Notes: generated by a model from the sequence alone, not told the origin. A stretch of 64,000 nucleotides of DNA from Coptis chinensis (GCA_015680905.1 CM027380.1:32728001-32792000), one strand, 5' to 3'. Shown: positions 12,373 to 24,571, numbered from the stretch's first letter. A program made the numbers and translations.

Positions 12373-13797
12373 ATGCCCCGTCGTCCATATCATCGTCCGG
12401 TAAGAACACAACAATGGACAAGGTTTAACAACCGACTCACAAAAATACTAGACGAGTTTGATACAATAGCTGCACGCAATGATGAAGGTGTTTTGGACAC
12501 CAATAATCCTGTAGCTATCCCACCCATGTAAGCACAACAGAGGAAGAAGCTGAGCGATTTCTATTTACCAATCATTGGAGACCCACCCAGCAGTATTGTT
12601 TTTCCAGAGACAGAATCTAACCAGTTTGAAGTTAGAGCATCAGTAATCTCTATGCTTCCAAAGTTCAATGGTTCAGACAATGTTCAGCCATATATTCACA
12701 TGAACAAATTTCTATCAGTCCTCAGAACTTTCACGAACCAGAATATCAAAGATGAGAGTATCAAGTTGATTCTTTTTCCGCTCTCACTCTAAGGTAAAGC
12801 CTCTGAATGGTTAACTGCACAGCCGATCATTTCAATAGACAACTGGGAGAAGTTGAGAATGAAGTTTATGAACAAGTTTTACCCACCCCAGAAGACTGAT
12901 GCCATGCAGCAAGCTATCAACAATTTCAAAGGAAAAGCGACTGAAGAATATCATTATAGTTGGGAGCAATTTAACAATCTACTAGTCTCGTGTCCACATC
13001 ATGGATATGACAAGAGCACACTGGCTCATTTTTTCTATTGAGGACTCTCGATGATGAACAAGCAGATGATACAGTCAATTCACAAAGGCAAGTTTACATC
13101 AATGGATGGAGAGGAAGTTTACAACTTTCACGAGAATTTAGCTGAAGAAACACAACAATGGACTACTAGCAACGAGGAGTCGCTAGTGTGGAGGGGAAGC
13201 CAAAGCAATTTGGTTACCAAGCACATGAACAATCAGATCAAGAACTGAAGTTTACATTGGCTAGACTGGCCACCAGCATTGAAACTTTGAGTAAGAAATT
13301 CAACCAGTTCTCCATGAATCCCTCTAAGATCAACAAGTCTCAAGCTAAATCTCTCCCAGTCATGCAAGCTAGCGAATATTGCGAAGTCTGTTCGGACACT
13401 TCTCATGCAACTCTAGAATGTCCTGGTTACTATCAACATGTATCAGTTGGAGAGTACAATATAAACTCATTTCAGAGGCCCAACCAAAGTGGTAATAACT
13501 TTCAAGGCAATTATTAGAGATAGAATGCTGGACCCCCAGGTTCTCAAGATCAAAGTTATATTCCACAGACAAGTCAAGCATCACAGTTGGTTCCTCAACA
13601 ACAGCTATACTCTCAGCAGAATTCCAATACAAGTGGAAAGTTAGTGCCTGATCCTAGGAGAAATTATGCTGCACCCGCCAACCTGGAGAATGCTATTACT
13701 TTGCTATCACAGAAAAATCAGAAGTTTGAAAGTGTTCTAGAGCTTCTTGCACAGTCTCAGTTCAATCTCCAGCAATCTCAGGGAAGTTAATATTCTA
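12373..13797 (+). pseudogene. gag: Element C gag, broken
   Basis: Starts MPRRPYHRP and shows the Athila gag signature: SMLPKFNGSDNVQPYIHMNKFL, SLxGKASEWL, KFMNKFYPPQKTDAM and SWEQFNNLLVSCPHHGYD. After a frameshift near 13200 a classical CCHC knuckle follows at about 13379 (CEVC-SDTS-H-ATLE-C), then a Gln/Asn-rich tail. In-frame stops: TAA near 12529, TAA near 12793, TGA at 13039-13041, TAG near 13515; several sit where CAA or CGA is expected. Confidence 0.88.
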
Positions 13798-15325
13798 GAA
13801 TGGAGTATTTAGAGGCTAAGGTTGTGGCCAACTCACTACTGATTTTTCTGTAAAGACACAAACCACTCAACCTAGCTTATTGGAACCAATATTGAGGAGT
13901 GAAGATCTATGCCACATTGGGACAACTTCTAGTACTGATCAAGTCCATGATCATGTCAACTCAGTTACTACTCTCATATCAGGATTGAAGATAGACAACA
14001 AGGTTGACTTACCTTCTCATGATGACATTACTATAGAGCAATCGGTCAAGATTTCAAATGAAGTTCGAAAAGAAGTGGGAGAAATCCTTTTAACTCCCAT
14101 TTGTCAAGATAACCAAGACAAGATATGCAAGAATGCCAAAGAGAAAGAAGAGCAGACACATGCTGATGTGTTTGTACCAAAGGCACCTTTTCCTATGTTT
14201 TTTGCTCAAAGCAAAAAGGACAAGCAATTTTTAGAGATGAAGGAGGCATTTGAGAAAGATAAAATCAATATCCCCTTTCTCACAGCCATCAAGCAGTTGC
14301 CATCATATGCCAAATTCTTGAAGGATGCATGCAACATAAAAAGAAGTACTTATGTTCCAAAGCGAGCATTTCTAGCTAGACAAACAACATCTGTTCTCCA
14401 TCAGCAAGCTCCAGTCAAGCTCAAAGATCCAAGAAGTCCTATAATATCATGCAACATAGGAGAAAAATTCACGGATAATGCTTTTTTAGACCTTGGTGCT
14501 AGTGTTAATCTCTTGCCATATCATGTGTACCAAGCGTTGGGCCTGGAAAACCTAAAGCCTATAAAAGTCAAATTGAAGTTAGTTGACCATTTTACCAAGA
14601 TTCCTAGAGGCATAGTTGAGGATGTTCTTGTTAAAGTAGCCGATTTCTACTATCCAGTGGATTTTATTGTGATAGACACCAAGGAGGCCTTTGATAAAAT
14701 TCCAACTATTCTAGGCCGACCTTTCCTTGCTACCGCATATGTTTTGATAAATTGTCACAATGGTGAAATGAAGATTAACTTTGGTAAGATGTCCATGGAC
14801 ATAAATATCTTTCACCTGTTGCATAAGGATTGTGATGACACCGAAGGTGAAGAGGTGTACTTCCTTGATAGTATGATACAAGAATCCTTCCCATTCGAAG
14901 ATACAATTGAGAGTGCTCAATCTACAGAAAACTGTGATGAACCTGAGAACCCCACCACAGAGGCGTTGCTAGCCATGTTCTTGGAATCTCTGCAGAAAAT
15001 TCAGGATTTAAGTGAGCAGAATGGAAAATTGACAAAGAGAGTATCATATCTTGAGAAGATGAACTCTACATTTCAGGATGAACAACAGACTTCTGCCCAG
15101 AAAAATCAATTGCTAGATAATCAACTTAAAAAAGTTTTGAAAAAACAACAGAATCTAAAAACTGAAATGATGTACAAAACCAACTTCACCAGCAATCTTT
15201 CTAGCATATTAAGGAGTATTTTTGACAACGCACAAGGTGAGACCGCCTCGTCCTCCAAACATTCGTCAGATTTGGGTAAGAAAATCTTATCTCCTCACTC
15301 CAAATTGATAATGCATAATATATAG
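13798..15325 (+). pseudogene. Element C protease joined to a coiled-coil tail
   Basis: A 481-codon open frame from 13880. Residues 1-130 are linker; the aspartic protease follows with AFLDLGASVNLLPYHVYQ and ILGRPFLATAYVLI. Where RT should begin, the chain instead continues into about 100 residues rich in Gln, Lys, Leu and Glu (LESLQKIQDLSEQNGKL, VSYLEKMNSTFQDEQQ) that read as a coiled coil, and ends at 15325. I infer that RT, RNase H and integrase were deleted and the protease fused in frame to the tail of a downstream ORF. The first 80 bases are frameshifted against the gag tail. This is the longest undisturbed frame in the window. Confidence 0.85.
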
Positions 15326-17220
15326 TCTTAGGGATCGTACTTAAAAAGACTTAAAAAAAAATCCTGGTAAAAAGAAATGTTCTTATTTTTGGAAGTAATT
15401 TTGATATTCGACATCAATGGTAACATCTTCCCTTTTTCTCATTAATTTCATTTACTTAATTTCTATACATTGAGTACACTGCATATGTTAAGTTGGGGGA
15501 GGGTGTACTTGAGAAAGGAATTTCAAAAATTAGTTTTCAAAAACTAAAATACTTTTGTTTCTATATCAGTATCATGAAAAAAATAAATTTTAATGATGAG
15601 TCTGAGATATAGATTCTATACTGCTTAGTGTTGAGTTTGGTAAATAGTTGATATTATTAATTTCATTACCACTTAGACTATTTATTATGCTCGAACATAG
15701 TTCTTGTTGATAGAATTCTTTATCAAGGCACCACTATAGGGTGTACTTTTGCTAGAAGAGAGATTTAAACCCCTAGTAAATTGGAAGTAGATTTTTTTAG
15801 ACTTAGCCCATGAGACTTGAGCTTTATACCCATTCTTTGGAGAGTTCTTACGAAAAATCCGAGTATGTGTGACTCAACCTCTTTCAATTCTTTATTTCGT
15901 TGTAATATTGTCTCATTATTTGTTGATTTGGTTAATCACGAAGTGACATCAACTGGGGAGATAGCCATTAGGTCTTGTAGTCTATTCGAAAAAGAGTCAT
16001 ACTGATAAGTCAAGTAGTGAACCTATTCAGCATTTATCCCACCTAGTATAACCATTATGTTAAACCCTTTCGAAACTTACAATAAGCCATTTTCTTTCAT
16101 AAAACCCTTTACCCTTTACCCAACTCCAGACAAGGAGTATAGGCAAAAACCTTTATCAACCATACCTATATGTTTATGAGAATATGAGGGGAACAAGTAG
16201 GAAGAAAGAGCACAAAAGGAAGATTACAAGGAAATATTAGAGAGATACAATGAAGACCATCCATTCTGTTCTAAGTGAAAGAAGCTAGTGGAAAACAAGT
16301 ATATCCAGTACTAATCAAGGATATACCACTAAGCTTAAAAAAAAAAAAAAATTGAAACGAATGGATTGAAATGCTAAGACAATTGAAGAATTTTCTCTGC
16401 AATACAGAATTTGAAGAAATCTTCCAAAGAAAGAAGCAAAACCCTTAGTGTTTTCAGAAACAACCTTAGAATCCTTTTTACCTTTTCTTCATAAACCGAT
16501 ACCCATGACTTATCACTACAGTATGGTACAAAGTCTAGAATAGGTGAGAGGATGCTAAAGTAAAGGACCCGACACTTCATATGTGATTGACATTCTTTCC
16601 ATGAGACTACCGTTATCTAGAAGTCTATTTTTCAAGGTAGTATGTGGGATGTTCGTATTTATTATTCTTTTTCCCACATACATGAGGTAAAATTGTAGAC
16701 CATCTTCTAAGAGATTCTTTTCTGAGAGTATGACCAATGAGGATTGAAAGTCGAGATGATCTGCTTATGATAAACTAGGGATTTCGTTTCTTGGATAGGA
16801 GAGTATAGGAGATTGACTAAGTACAAACATAAGCCTTGATTGAGAATTTTGTCAATTTTTACTATCTCCCATACTAATATATGAGTCTTTGCAGCAATGT
16901 AGTTAGCAATGGAGATCGTTTGTTGGAGTAAGCACTAAGTGGGTAAGGAATTTCTCTCTCTAAAAAATACTATCATTCTTGAACATTCTATTGATTGATT
17001 TTATGGGTATATCACCTGAAAACCTTCACGAGACTATAACTCGTCCTTTTTGGGGAACTTAAAGGTTTAAAGCCTTGTTGCATATGGTAAATGCAATCAC
17101 AATGCCTGCGAAAGTGAGTTAGGATTTTATTTTTGTTATTAGGATGTGATTTTGATCAATTATCTCTTTTTTTTTTTATCTTATTTGCTAAGAGAATAGC
17201 AAAAGGCTAGTTGGGAGTTG
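15326..17220 (+). other. 3' untranslated region of element C
   Basis: About 1.9 kb without a gene. It has a purine-rich GTTGGGGGAGGGTG tract at 15491, an A-run at 16340-16354, the conserved CACGAG...CTCGTCC hairpin region near 17029, a TTTGCTA/TAGCAAA hairpin at 17184-17203 and the polypurine tract AGTTGGGAGTTG just before the LTR. Confidence 0.75.
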
Positions 17221-18826
17221 TGATAAATGCTCAAAAAGTATATTTTAACCCTCGATTATACCTCTTGTTTAGCCATCTTAGTGGACTAATAGTGTTTGTA
17301 AGTTATGTTTTATGATTCTACAGGTGAAAAAGAGAGTTTTGTGGAAAATTAGAGAAAAAGGGATAAAACGGAGTAATTCAGAGCATTAAGGATCACATGG
17401 GAAGCCCGTGGACAATCCTGGAGAAGGCCAAAGAATTGAAGCTATTAAAGATCCGACTTGGACCTATTTAAAGCCTATTTGGATGCCCAAGGCAAAAGAA
17501 TTCATTGCTTGGACCAAAGCCCGCAAAAAAGGATAGAAGGATAGAGCAAAAGAGGGAAAATAGACTTCCGCGTCTGGGAAGCATGGATCATGAGTCCAGA
17601 CGCATTTCTTACGTCTGAGATGCATGGATCATATGTCCAGATGCATGAAACGACACTGTAGCCACTTCCTTCTCAGTTTTGGAGACAAAGTTGGACAATG
17701 AAATAAGTTAATTTGTATTAGGAAACAAATGGCGGTTTGGAATGCTTCTAGAACTCATTGTAACCCCTATAAATAGAAGACCTAAGTGCCTCATGTAATT
17801 TGCTAATTTACTTATACTTTTGTCTCCAGATCTTGAAGCAGAAAAAGATTAATAATAAAAGATTCGGTTTTAACTAGTCGAGTCTTAATAAGTTAGTATT
17901 TCTAGTCTTATGTTCTTCGACTATTCTTCTTCTCGTTCTTCATGTTCTTCCTTCTTTATGGAAGGCTAATCTTCTCCTTCAAGTGAGGAGATGAAGCCGG
18001 TGCTTAAGATTTAATGATTCTTCTGGTTCATGGTGTTCTTCAATCAGGTTAGTTCTTTATGTTTTTAGTTATTAGTTCCATTGCCCAGACCAGGGGATGG
18101 AAGTATAGATTAAGGTTTTTATTTATTGCAATCGAATATCATGCTAGTTTAGGGTTTTATTTATTGCAATTGAATATTTGCTAGTGATATGCTTTTATTT
18201 ATTGCAATTGAATATAATGCTAGAATAGGGTTTTATTTATTATAATTGAATATTATACTATTATTCTCTACTTTTCTTCTAGTTGTGTAGTGTTTTAGAG
18301 TAAGGGAAGTATTCCTTGTGTTTGCCTTATATGGTGATTCATTGAATAGCTGCCCAAGCTTACATAAAAGGAAAGAAGATATTAATATCATAAACTTATA
18401 AACAACTTTAAGTAGAGTTATTCGTTAACGATATTTTGTCCAAGAGGGGATCGACACTCACTCGATTGCCTAATTGTAGTATACTTGTGAGAACAACCAT
18501 GAAGCATAAGGTCACAGATAAAAAGTATCGATAGATTCTAATCTCTTGAATTCTCTCTCCTATAAATTCTCAGTAGTTTAATTAGTTTAGTTTAGTTTAG
18601 CATTAGAATATAAAATCTATAATAATAGTTTTTAATCCCTCAAACCCCCTTTCTAGTCCTGTTCTTCATATAAACATACACTTAAAAGTTGAACGATACC
18701 CTTCTCATCCTTTACTTATTGAGGGATAATTAGGTTTTGATACGCTTCTATTTGTTCAATGACCATCATCTTTCTACATCATCCATATACTGTCCAATCT
18801 CATACACATAAAAGGAGCGCGTGTCA
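17221..18826 (+). repeat. 3' LTR of element C
   Basis: 1606 bp, starts TGATAAATGC and ends GTGTCA. Aligns to 10202-11809 throughout, including the repetitive section (18121-18250). Immediately followed by the ACATG target-site copy and B's reverse transcriptase. Confidence 0.95.
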
Positions 18827-20995
18827 ACATGCTTCACATTTTCAGTGATATGGTGGAACGTTATATGGAAGTCTTCATGGACGACTTTTCCATTTATGGA
18901 AATTCCTTTGACGACTGCCTATCCAACCTTTCTAAAGTGTTAATACGTTGCGAAGAGAAAAATCTGGTACTTAATTGGGAGAAGTGTCATTTCATGGTTA
19001 CCAAAGGACTTGTTCTAGGTTATATTGTTTCGAAAGACTGGATAGAGGTTGATAAAGCTAAAATTGTTAAAATTGCTTCGCTAGCTTTCCCACGTACAGT
19101 TCATGATATCCATGCCTTTTTAGGCCACGCTGGGTTTTATAGGCGATTCATTCAGGATTTTTCTAAAGTTGCTCGACCATTAACCAATCTCCTGCTTAAG
19201 GATGCGGTATTCGACTTCAATTTCAATTTCAAACAAGCTTTTGATACTCTAAAAACCGCCTTGGCTACTGCTCCTATCATTCAACCCCCTGATTGGTCTC
19301 AACCATTCGAACTGATGTGCGACGCTGGCGACTTTGCCATTGGCGCTGTACTAGGCCAACAACGTGATGACAAACAACCTATTGTCATTTACTATGCTAG
19401 TAAAACTCTTAATGACATTCAACGTAATAACACAACAACTGAGAAAGAGTTCCTAGCTGTTATCTATGCTTTGGATAAGTTTCGCCTTACCTAGTTGGAT
19501 CATCCACCATCGTATATACTGACCATGCCGCACTTCGATACTTACTCGCGAAAAAGGACGCGAAATAACGATTATTCCGCTGGATCCTTCTCTTGCAAGA
19601 ATTCACCCTGGAAATCAAAGACGAGAAAGAAACCGAAAATGTTGTGGCTGACCATTTATGAAGGCTGGTTGGTGACATTGATAGTGATTCTGAATCCATC
19701 TGTGATTCCTTCCTAGATGAATATTTGTACTCCATTTTCTCCTCTCCATGGTATGCGGATATCGTTAACTACCTAGTTACTGAGGAAGTTCCTTCCTCTT
19801 GGTCACATCCTGATCGTAAAAAGTTCTTATCCACTATAAAATTTTAATTTTGGGATGACTCCTACCTCTTTAAGTATTGTTCCGACCAACTCATTCATCG
19901 CTACATTCCCGACTGGGAGCACACCGACGTATTATCTTTTTGCCATGAACAATCTTGCGGTAGTCATTTCAGTAGGAAGAAAACTGTAGCCAAGGTGTTA
20001 CAATGTGGTTTTTACTAGCCTACCCTTTTTTGCGATACACTTGAACATTGCATAGCTTGCATTCCTTGTCAGCACCTAGGTCGAATTACCAAACGCAATA
20101 TGATGCCCCTAAATCCGATCTTAATTGTGGAAATTTTTGATGTTTGGGCATTGATTTTATGGGACCCTTCCCTATTTCTCAAGGTTTTCTCTACATTCTA
20201 GTCGTTGTAGACTATGTGTCCAAATGGATTGAGGCACTCGCATGTCACTTAAATGACCATAAGACTGTCGTGAAATTTATAAAAGAAAACATTTTCTCTC
20301 ATTTTGGTGTCCCCAAAGCTATCATCAGTGATGGGAGTACACATTTTTGTAATAAAATTTTTAGGTTTTTAATGAAGAAATATGGAGTTACTCACAAAGT
20401 TGCTACTCCATATCACCCACAAACGAGTGGCCAAGTGAAAGTCTCCAACAGATAGATAAAGTCCATTATGGAGAAAACTATCAATCCATCAAGAAAAGAC
20501 TAGTCTCTCCGCTTATCGGATGCCTTGTGGGCTTACCGAACAACATTTAAGACACTTATAGGGATGTCTCCTTACCGCATTGTTTTTGGAAAACCTTGTC
20601 ATCTGTCAGTTGAACTTGAGCATCGTGCCCTTTGGGCTATCAAAAGTCTCAATTACAATATCAATGCGATAGGCGAGAAGCAAAAACTGTAATTAAATGA
20701 GCTTGAGGAGATTCAGAGTGATGCTTATGATCTCTCAAAATCCTACAAAGCTAATATGAAAAGAGTGCACGACAAGCACATTTTGCGTAAAGATTTCAAA
20801 ATTGGTCAAAAAGTTTTACTGTACAACTCCAGATTACACATTTTTCCTGGTAAATTGAAAACATGATGGTCTGGTCCTTTCATTGTGTCAGCTGTGACCC
20901 ATTATGGGGCAATCTCTTTGCTTAATCCACAAGATAACAGTGAATTTCAAGTAAATGGACAACGCCTCAAACATTACCACGAATTACGCTCCTAA
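18827..20995 (+). pseudogene. pol: Element B pol, second part: RT end, RNase H, integrase
   Basis: RT resumes at LHIFSDMVE and keeps the catalytic FMDD box (MEVFMDDFSIYG). RNase H reads FELMCDAGDFAIGAVLGQ...YYASKTL...TEKEFLAVIYALDKFR; a frameshift at about 19490 precedes [15 protein letters not shown]. Integrase has the HHCC finger (H..H, C-IAC-IPC), the first two catalytic Asp ([19 protein letters not shown]) and the conserved TSGQV block, but the catalytic Glu is Lys (QVKVSNR). The C-terminal part with HDKHILRKDFKIGQKVLLYNS ends at 20995. Stops include TAG at 20016-20018 in place of Trp, TGA near 20863, TAA near 20691 and TAG near 20453; a one-base loss lies near 20150. Not functional. Confidence 0.92.
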
Positions 20996-22489
20996 ATATT
21001 GAATAGACTCTTCTTCAGGATCCGGTCTACATAGACTAGATGTTTCGTTTGGCGTACTCAATCTTGTTTCTGTAGAGGGTACGCCATTTTGGTAGCCAGG
21101 CCATCTTCCATTTTATGATCTCAAAAGTTCTTTGAAGTGTGTGGTTGCAAGCACCGAAACCGTAGTCCACAAAAACTCTATTTCAAAATTGAGTATAAAT
21201 GTCTTCTGCAACACGAGCAAACGTTCCTGCTGATAAACGATGGGTACCAAAAATTTCACCTCCTTCCTTCTCTTCCCTTTTCTACTCTCTGCCTCGTGAA
21301 CTTCAGCTAAGCATTTGGTGTAAGTCTTACCCATCACAAATAGGTAATAGTCGTAATACTTTTGCTCATAAACGACGTGCACGAAGGATGGGGTATGCAT
21401 TGTCAAACACCTTTCTGTCCAGATCTTGACTTCCTATCCGATACTAGCTGGTATAAGGTATACTTTTGTCTGACACCAGCTGCACAGGATAATCTTCGAC
21501 GTCGCGCTGTTTCTCCCACGGGTTGGGAATCGTCTTGAGAATCTGATGTTAAAAGACTCGCAAACGTCTTGAGAATCTGACATTAAAAGACTCGATTCAT
21601 CTTGAGGATCTGACGTTAAAAGACTCACCTTGTAGATATGTATATATTGTTGCCTTTTAAAAATTCCCCGTGCATTAAGTTGTGCAGATAGGGATTCGTG
21701 TTCAACCTCAGATGTTGCATACTTGGAACACGTACGGGCAATGGATTCCACCAGACAACCCCTAGAATTGGTTACTTTGAGCTCCCTTTGGGGCGGTTTG
21801 AGGATAGTCGTATGTAATAAGGGCAATATTATTAGACCGTAGCGCACACGGTCCAGGATGGTACCGTCCTGCCCCTAACCCCATAATACATAAAGGTAAA
21901 GCCACAGTCTGGCTGGATTAGGTTCGCTCCAGAGCCGACATGACAGTTGCCTATGAATTTAGATGGTGACTCTTCTGGACATCCATTGTTCTTCACGTAA
22001 ATCTTCCTTGTATATAAATAAAAACTCTGTTTATAAATAAAAACCCCTACTTCTTTTCAAAAACACTTGTGACCTTTGAGAATGACTAATATAATTGGAT
22101 GGCATTTTTTGTTCCAATCATTTTGATATCTCATTCATCCAATTCGGAGTCCGAACGAGTCGTGGGTGAGCGTTGAGAATTTTTTAGGCTTTAAATTGGG
22201 ATTTAGGCTTGATTTGGGCTTGGGAAAATTTTTGGGCCCAACCAAATCTCGTTATTCTCGGCCCATTTAAACCCAAGACACCCAACCACACACTTCACAC
22301 TTACAACCTTCGTCTCCTACAAAAATTGGATCTAGTTCCCCCCGCTTAAGTCTCGCATGAGACAGGCCCAAGTTATATCCAGGTCTCGCGCACGACCACC
22401 ACAGCTCCGAATCCAATTCCCTTATGTCAGCCAATTCCAATTCTTCCCCTCATCTCAAATCTATACCTATCCTCTTCTTACGACCCCCA
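20996..22489 (+). other. Element B spacer between integrase and aORF I
   Basis: About 1.5 kb. It shares a TGTGGTTGCAAGCACCG... segment (about 21139) with F (about 31394), so it belongs to the element. Inside is the tandem repeat listed separately. I see no gene; open frames at 21199 and 22357 lack relatives among the other copies. Confidence 0.65.
21534..21633 (+). repeat. Three tandem copies of a 33-34 bp unit
   Basis: Units starting CTTGAGAATCTGA at 21534 and 21568 and CTTGAGGATCTGA at 21601, each continuing into TTAAAAGACTC. A single related motif, GAATCTGACTTTAAAAGACC, lies at 37281-37300 in D, and TATCTGACTTTAAAGGACC at 31601-31619 in F, in the same place downstream of gag-pol. Confidence 0.85.
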
Positions 22490-23640
22490 ATGGCCGGAAA
22501 CAGGCGAATTTCGGTGGAAAATTTTTTTGGATCACTATTTGAAAGTGGAATGTTTGCGCCATTTTTTGATACGGAAATACAATCTAGAAGATGGGAGTAT
22601 TTGTTGTATGCAAATGGCGGAGTATATTCAAAGGATTTGGTGTTGAAGTTTTACGACAATGGTAGCTTTAATAGCGACCATTTTTGGGTCACCGTCGGCG
22701 GTGTGCGCCGCGAAGTCACACCCGCTTTGATCTCCGGGATCACGGGCATACCTCTGGTCGACCACGTGCTGACTCAGCAGCAATCCGTGTATCCATGGAC
22801 TTATGACCTAATGCTCGACACGCTAATCGAGGGCGAGTACAATATAGATGGGAAATGCGCGTAATGTGCATATCAGCGCTCGGTGCGACGAAACCAGCTG
22901 GCCGTGACTCAATAGCTGGGACAAAATGTCATTGGCACCTCAAAGCCATCGGACATCAACAAGACATTCCTCCACCTACTCTGGATCCTCCAAGAGCGCA
23001 AGGGTAACTTCTGCATAGTTACCTTTCTTTTTGATATCATTACTTATGCCACTCTCAGGTCAGCCCCTCTTGCCGTTCTTGTACGCAAGTTATGATTAAT
23101 TTGGGTTTCCTGTCTGCCACCCCGTTACTCCCTATGCTACCATATGAGAATATGCTTATCTTCAAGAAATGCATACTGGCCCCATGGGAACCCACAGCAC
23201 CAATGGCAGCTGAGCACGCTAACGTAGGTCTATCTCACCCACCCTTCTTTGATGAGACTGCTATGAGTAAGATGAGCCATCCTATGGATGCCTTACGTGC
23301 TATGAACAGTGGCATGAGAAACATGTACACTCGCCAAGTATCGATGAAACATACCATGGGCGAGTTAAGGACGGATATGACCACTCGCCACGAGTCGCTG
23401 ACAGACAACATGGGCAAATTTTAGCAAGAAATGCGAGCTTCCATGAATGCATTTCAGGACCATATGACTACTCGCCAGAACCACTTCCAACGAATGCTAA
23501 TGGCAAACCAGCACCAGTTTTAAGCCCAGGTGATGGATACTCTAGGTGATATCCAGGAGCAGTTAGCCTCAACGGGAGCTCGTACTGCACGCCGTCACAG
23601 GACTTTTGGTTCTTCTTCTGTAGCCCCCGAGGATTCTTAG
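22490..23640 (+). pseudogene. Element B accessory ORF I (aORF I)
   Basis: Start at 22490 (MAGNRRIS) chosen because copies in F and A begin MA at the matching place; an ATG at 22424 would add 22 residues. The N-terminal half has a conserved pattern: FFGSLFE, FF..EIQSRRWEYLL, VYSKDLVLKFYDNGSF, FWVTVGGVRREVTPALISGITGIP, LMLDTLIEGEYN. This resembles the 'putative plant transposon protein' domain often met beside Athila/Tat elements; I recall this family but cannot verify it here. The C-terminal third (23090-23640) is Met/Gln-rich and helical, with TTRHESLTDNM-type repeats. A TAA at 22862 and at least one frameshift (22865-23150) break it. Function unknown. Confidence 0.7.
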
Positions 23641-24571
23641 TAGACAGTTTATTTTCCTGGTCTTGTATATTATTTATGTCAGATATTTTATTTACGTGTT
23701 TGCAGTTTAATTTTCCAACCTAGGATGTCGGTTATTTCCTACATTTTCCAAAGTTTCTGCCTTATCAAATAGTATATTAGTTATCTCCAATATTATATTA
23801 TATAGGTAGAATCATATATAATAATATTAGTAATAATAATATATATAGATACATATAAAAATATATACATATATATTTTTAACATCACACTTAACGACAA
23901 ATTTTACCGTCAACTAACGTTTTGCAAAACGGTCATGAAAACGCACTAGAAAACGGTCATGAACTCACATCCAAAAACGGTCAGAAAACGGCTAAATTTT
24001 CTTTCTATAAATAAGTTTAACACATCCTTCACATTCACTCCTTTTATCTTCTTCCCTCTACACTTCTTATTCTAAATATCGTTTTTTAGTTTGCTACAAA
24101 TTTCAAGCTTCATGGATGCACTAGAAAAGTTTAAGCAGCAGCAGATTGAATATGCTACTCAAGTCTTCATGCTCGATTGTTTTATTATAGTAATGTTGTT
24201 AATGTGGCATATAGTCCTATCTAATATTTAAGTTTGTATTTTATTTCCCGTGTCATTATGGTGTGTTTTCACATCTATGTACATTGTTACATCTTATGGT
24301 GATATTATATCTACATCTTCCTTGTCCTTCTACTTACGCTATTTATGTTAAAAAGTGGGGCACTCTTTGTAGTCACATACCCCATTCTTCCCATCCACAC
24401 TACATCCACTTTTGCACCATGTTTCAGAAGATACACGTGATCTAACTATCCTGTGACACCTCGATTCGTATTTTCTGCATCTTCGGATTGGTGCCTATTT
24501 AAAGCAAGGATAGACACCTCTAAAATTCAACTTCCCCTTTCCACTAAATTTTCTTCACCACTCCATCTTTA
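23641..24571 (+). other. Junction region between element B and element A
   Basis: About 930 bp, very AT-rich, between two successive aORF I copies. No element in the window has two aORF I copies in a row by design, so the B-to-A boundary should lie here. It also contains an AT microsatellite-like block (23800-23880), four AACGG motifs, a TATA box and a short ORF, listed separately. No LTR end or target-site duplication is visible. Confidence 0.55.
23928..24232 (+). other. Promoter-like fragment with four AACGG motifs and a short ORF
   Basis: AACGG occurs at 23928, 23952, 23976 and 23987, three of them within AAACGGTCA. TATAAATA follows at 24006. An ORF of about 40 codons starts at 24112 (MDALEKFKQQQIEYATQ). 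The layout resembles the 5' end of a small gene or DNA transposon fragment. I do not recognise the protein; a PIF/Harbinger-like remnant is only a guess. Confidence 0.35.

Larger units (their letters stand above)
10202..18826 (+). mobile_element. Element C: non-autonomous Athila-like element nested in element B
   Basis: 8625 bp with two near-equal LTRs (1608 and 1606 bp), PBS, gag-protease and a polypurine tract, but no RT, RNase H or integrase. Flanking bases are GCATG (10197-10201) and ACATG (18827-18831), a target-site duplication with one change. Removing C rejoins B's RT from ...FQRCM to LHIFSD. The LTRs differ at about 10 of the first 245 positions by eye (about 4%). C would have needed enzymes from a relative. 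Confidence 0.95.
4618..23640 (+). mobile_element. Element B: Athila-like LTR retrotransposon, 3' end missing, split by element C
   Basis: Runs from the 5' LTR through PBS, gag, protease and RT, is interrupted by C at 10202-18826, and resumes with RT, RNase H, integrase and aORF I. No plus-strand 3' LTR of this family occurs in the window, so B ends at or before the proposed inversion junction (23641-24571). It is inserted in the RNase H region of F in the opposite orientation to that F fragment; the five bases before its LTR are TCGTG. The right boundary given here is the end of aORF I and is approximate. Confidence 0.8.

Noticed and set aside
21434-21847. 137-codon minus-strand frame in the B spacer
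   Set aside because: It runs antisense through the tandem repeat, which keeps it open by chance; no relatives in D or F.
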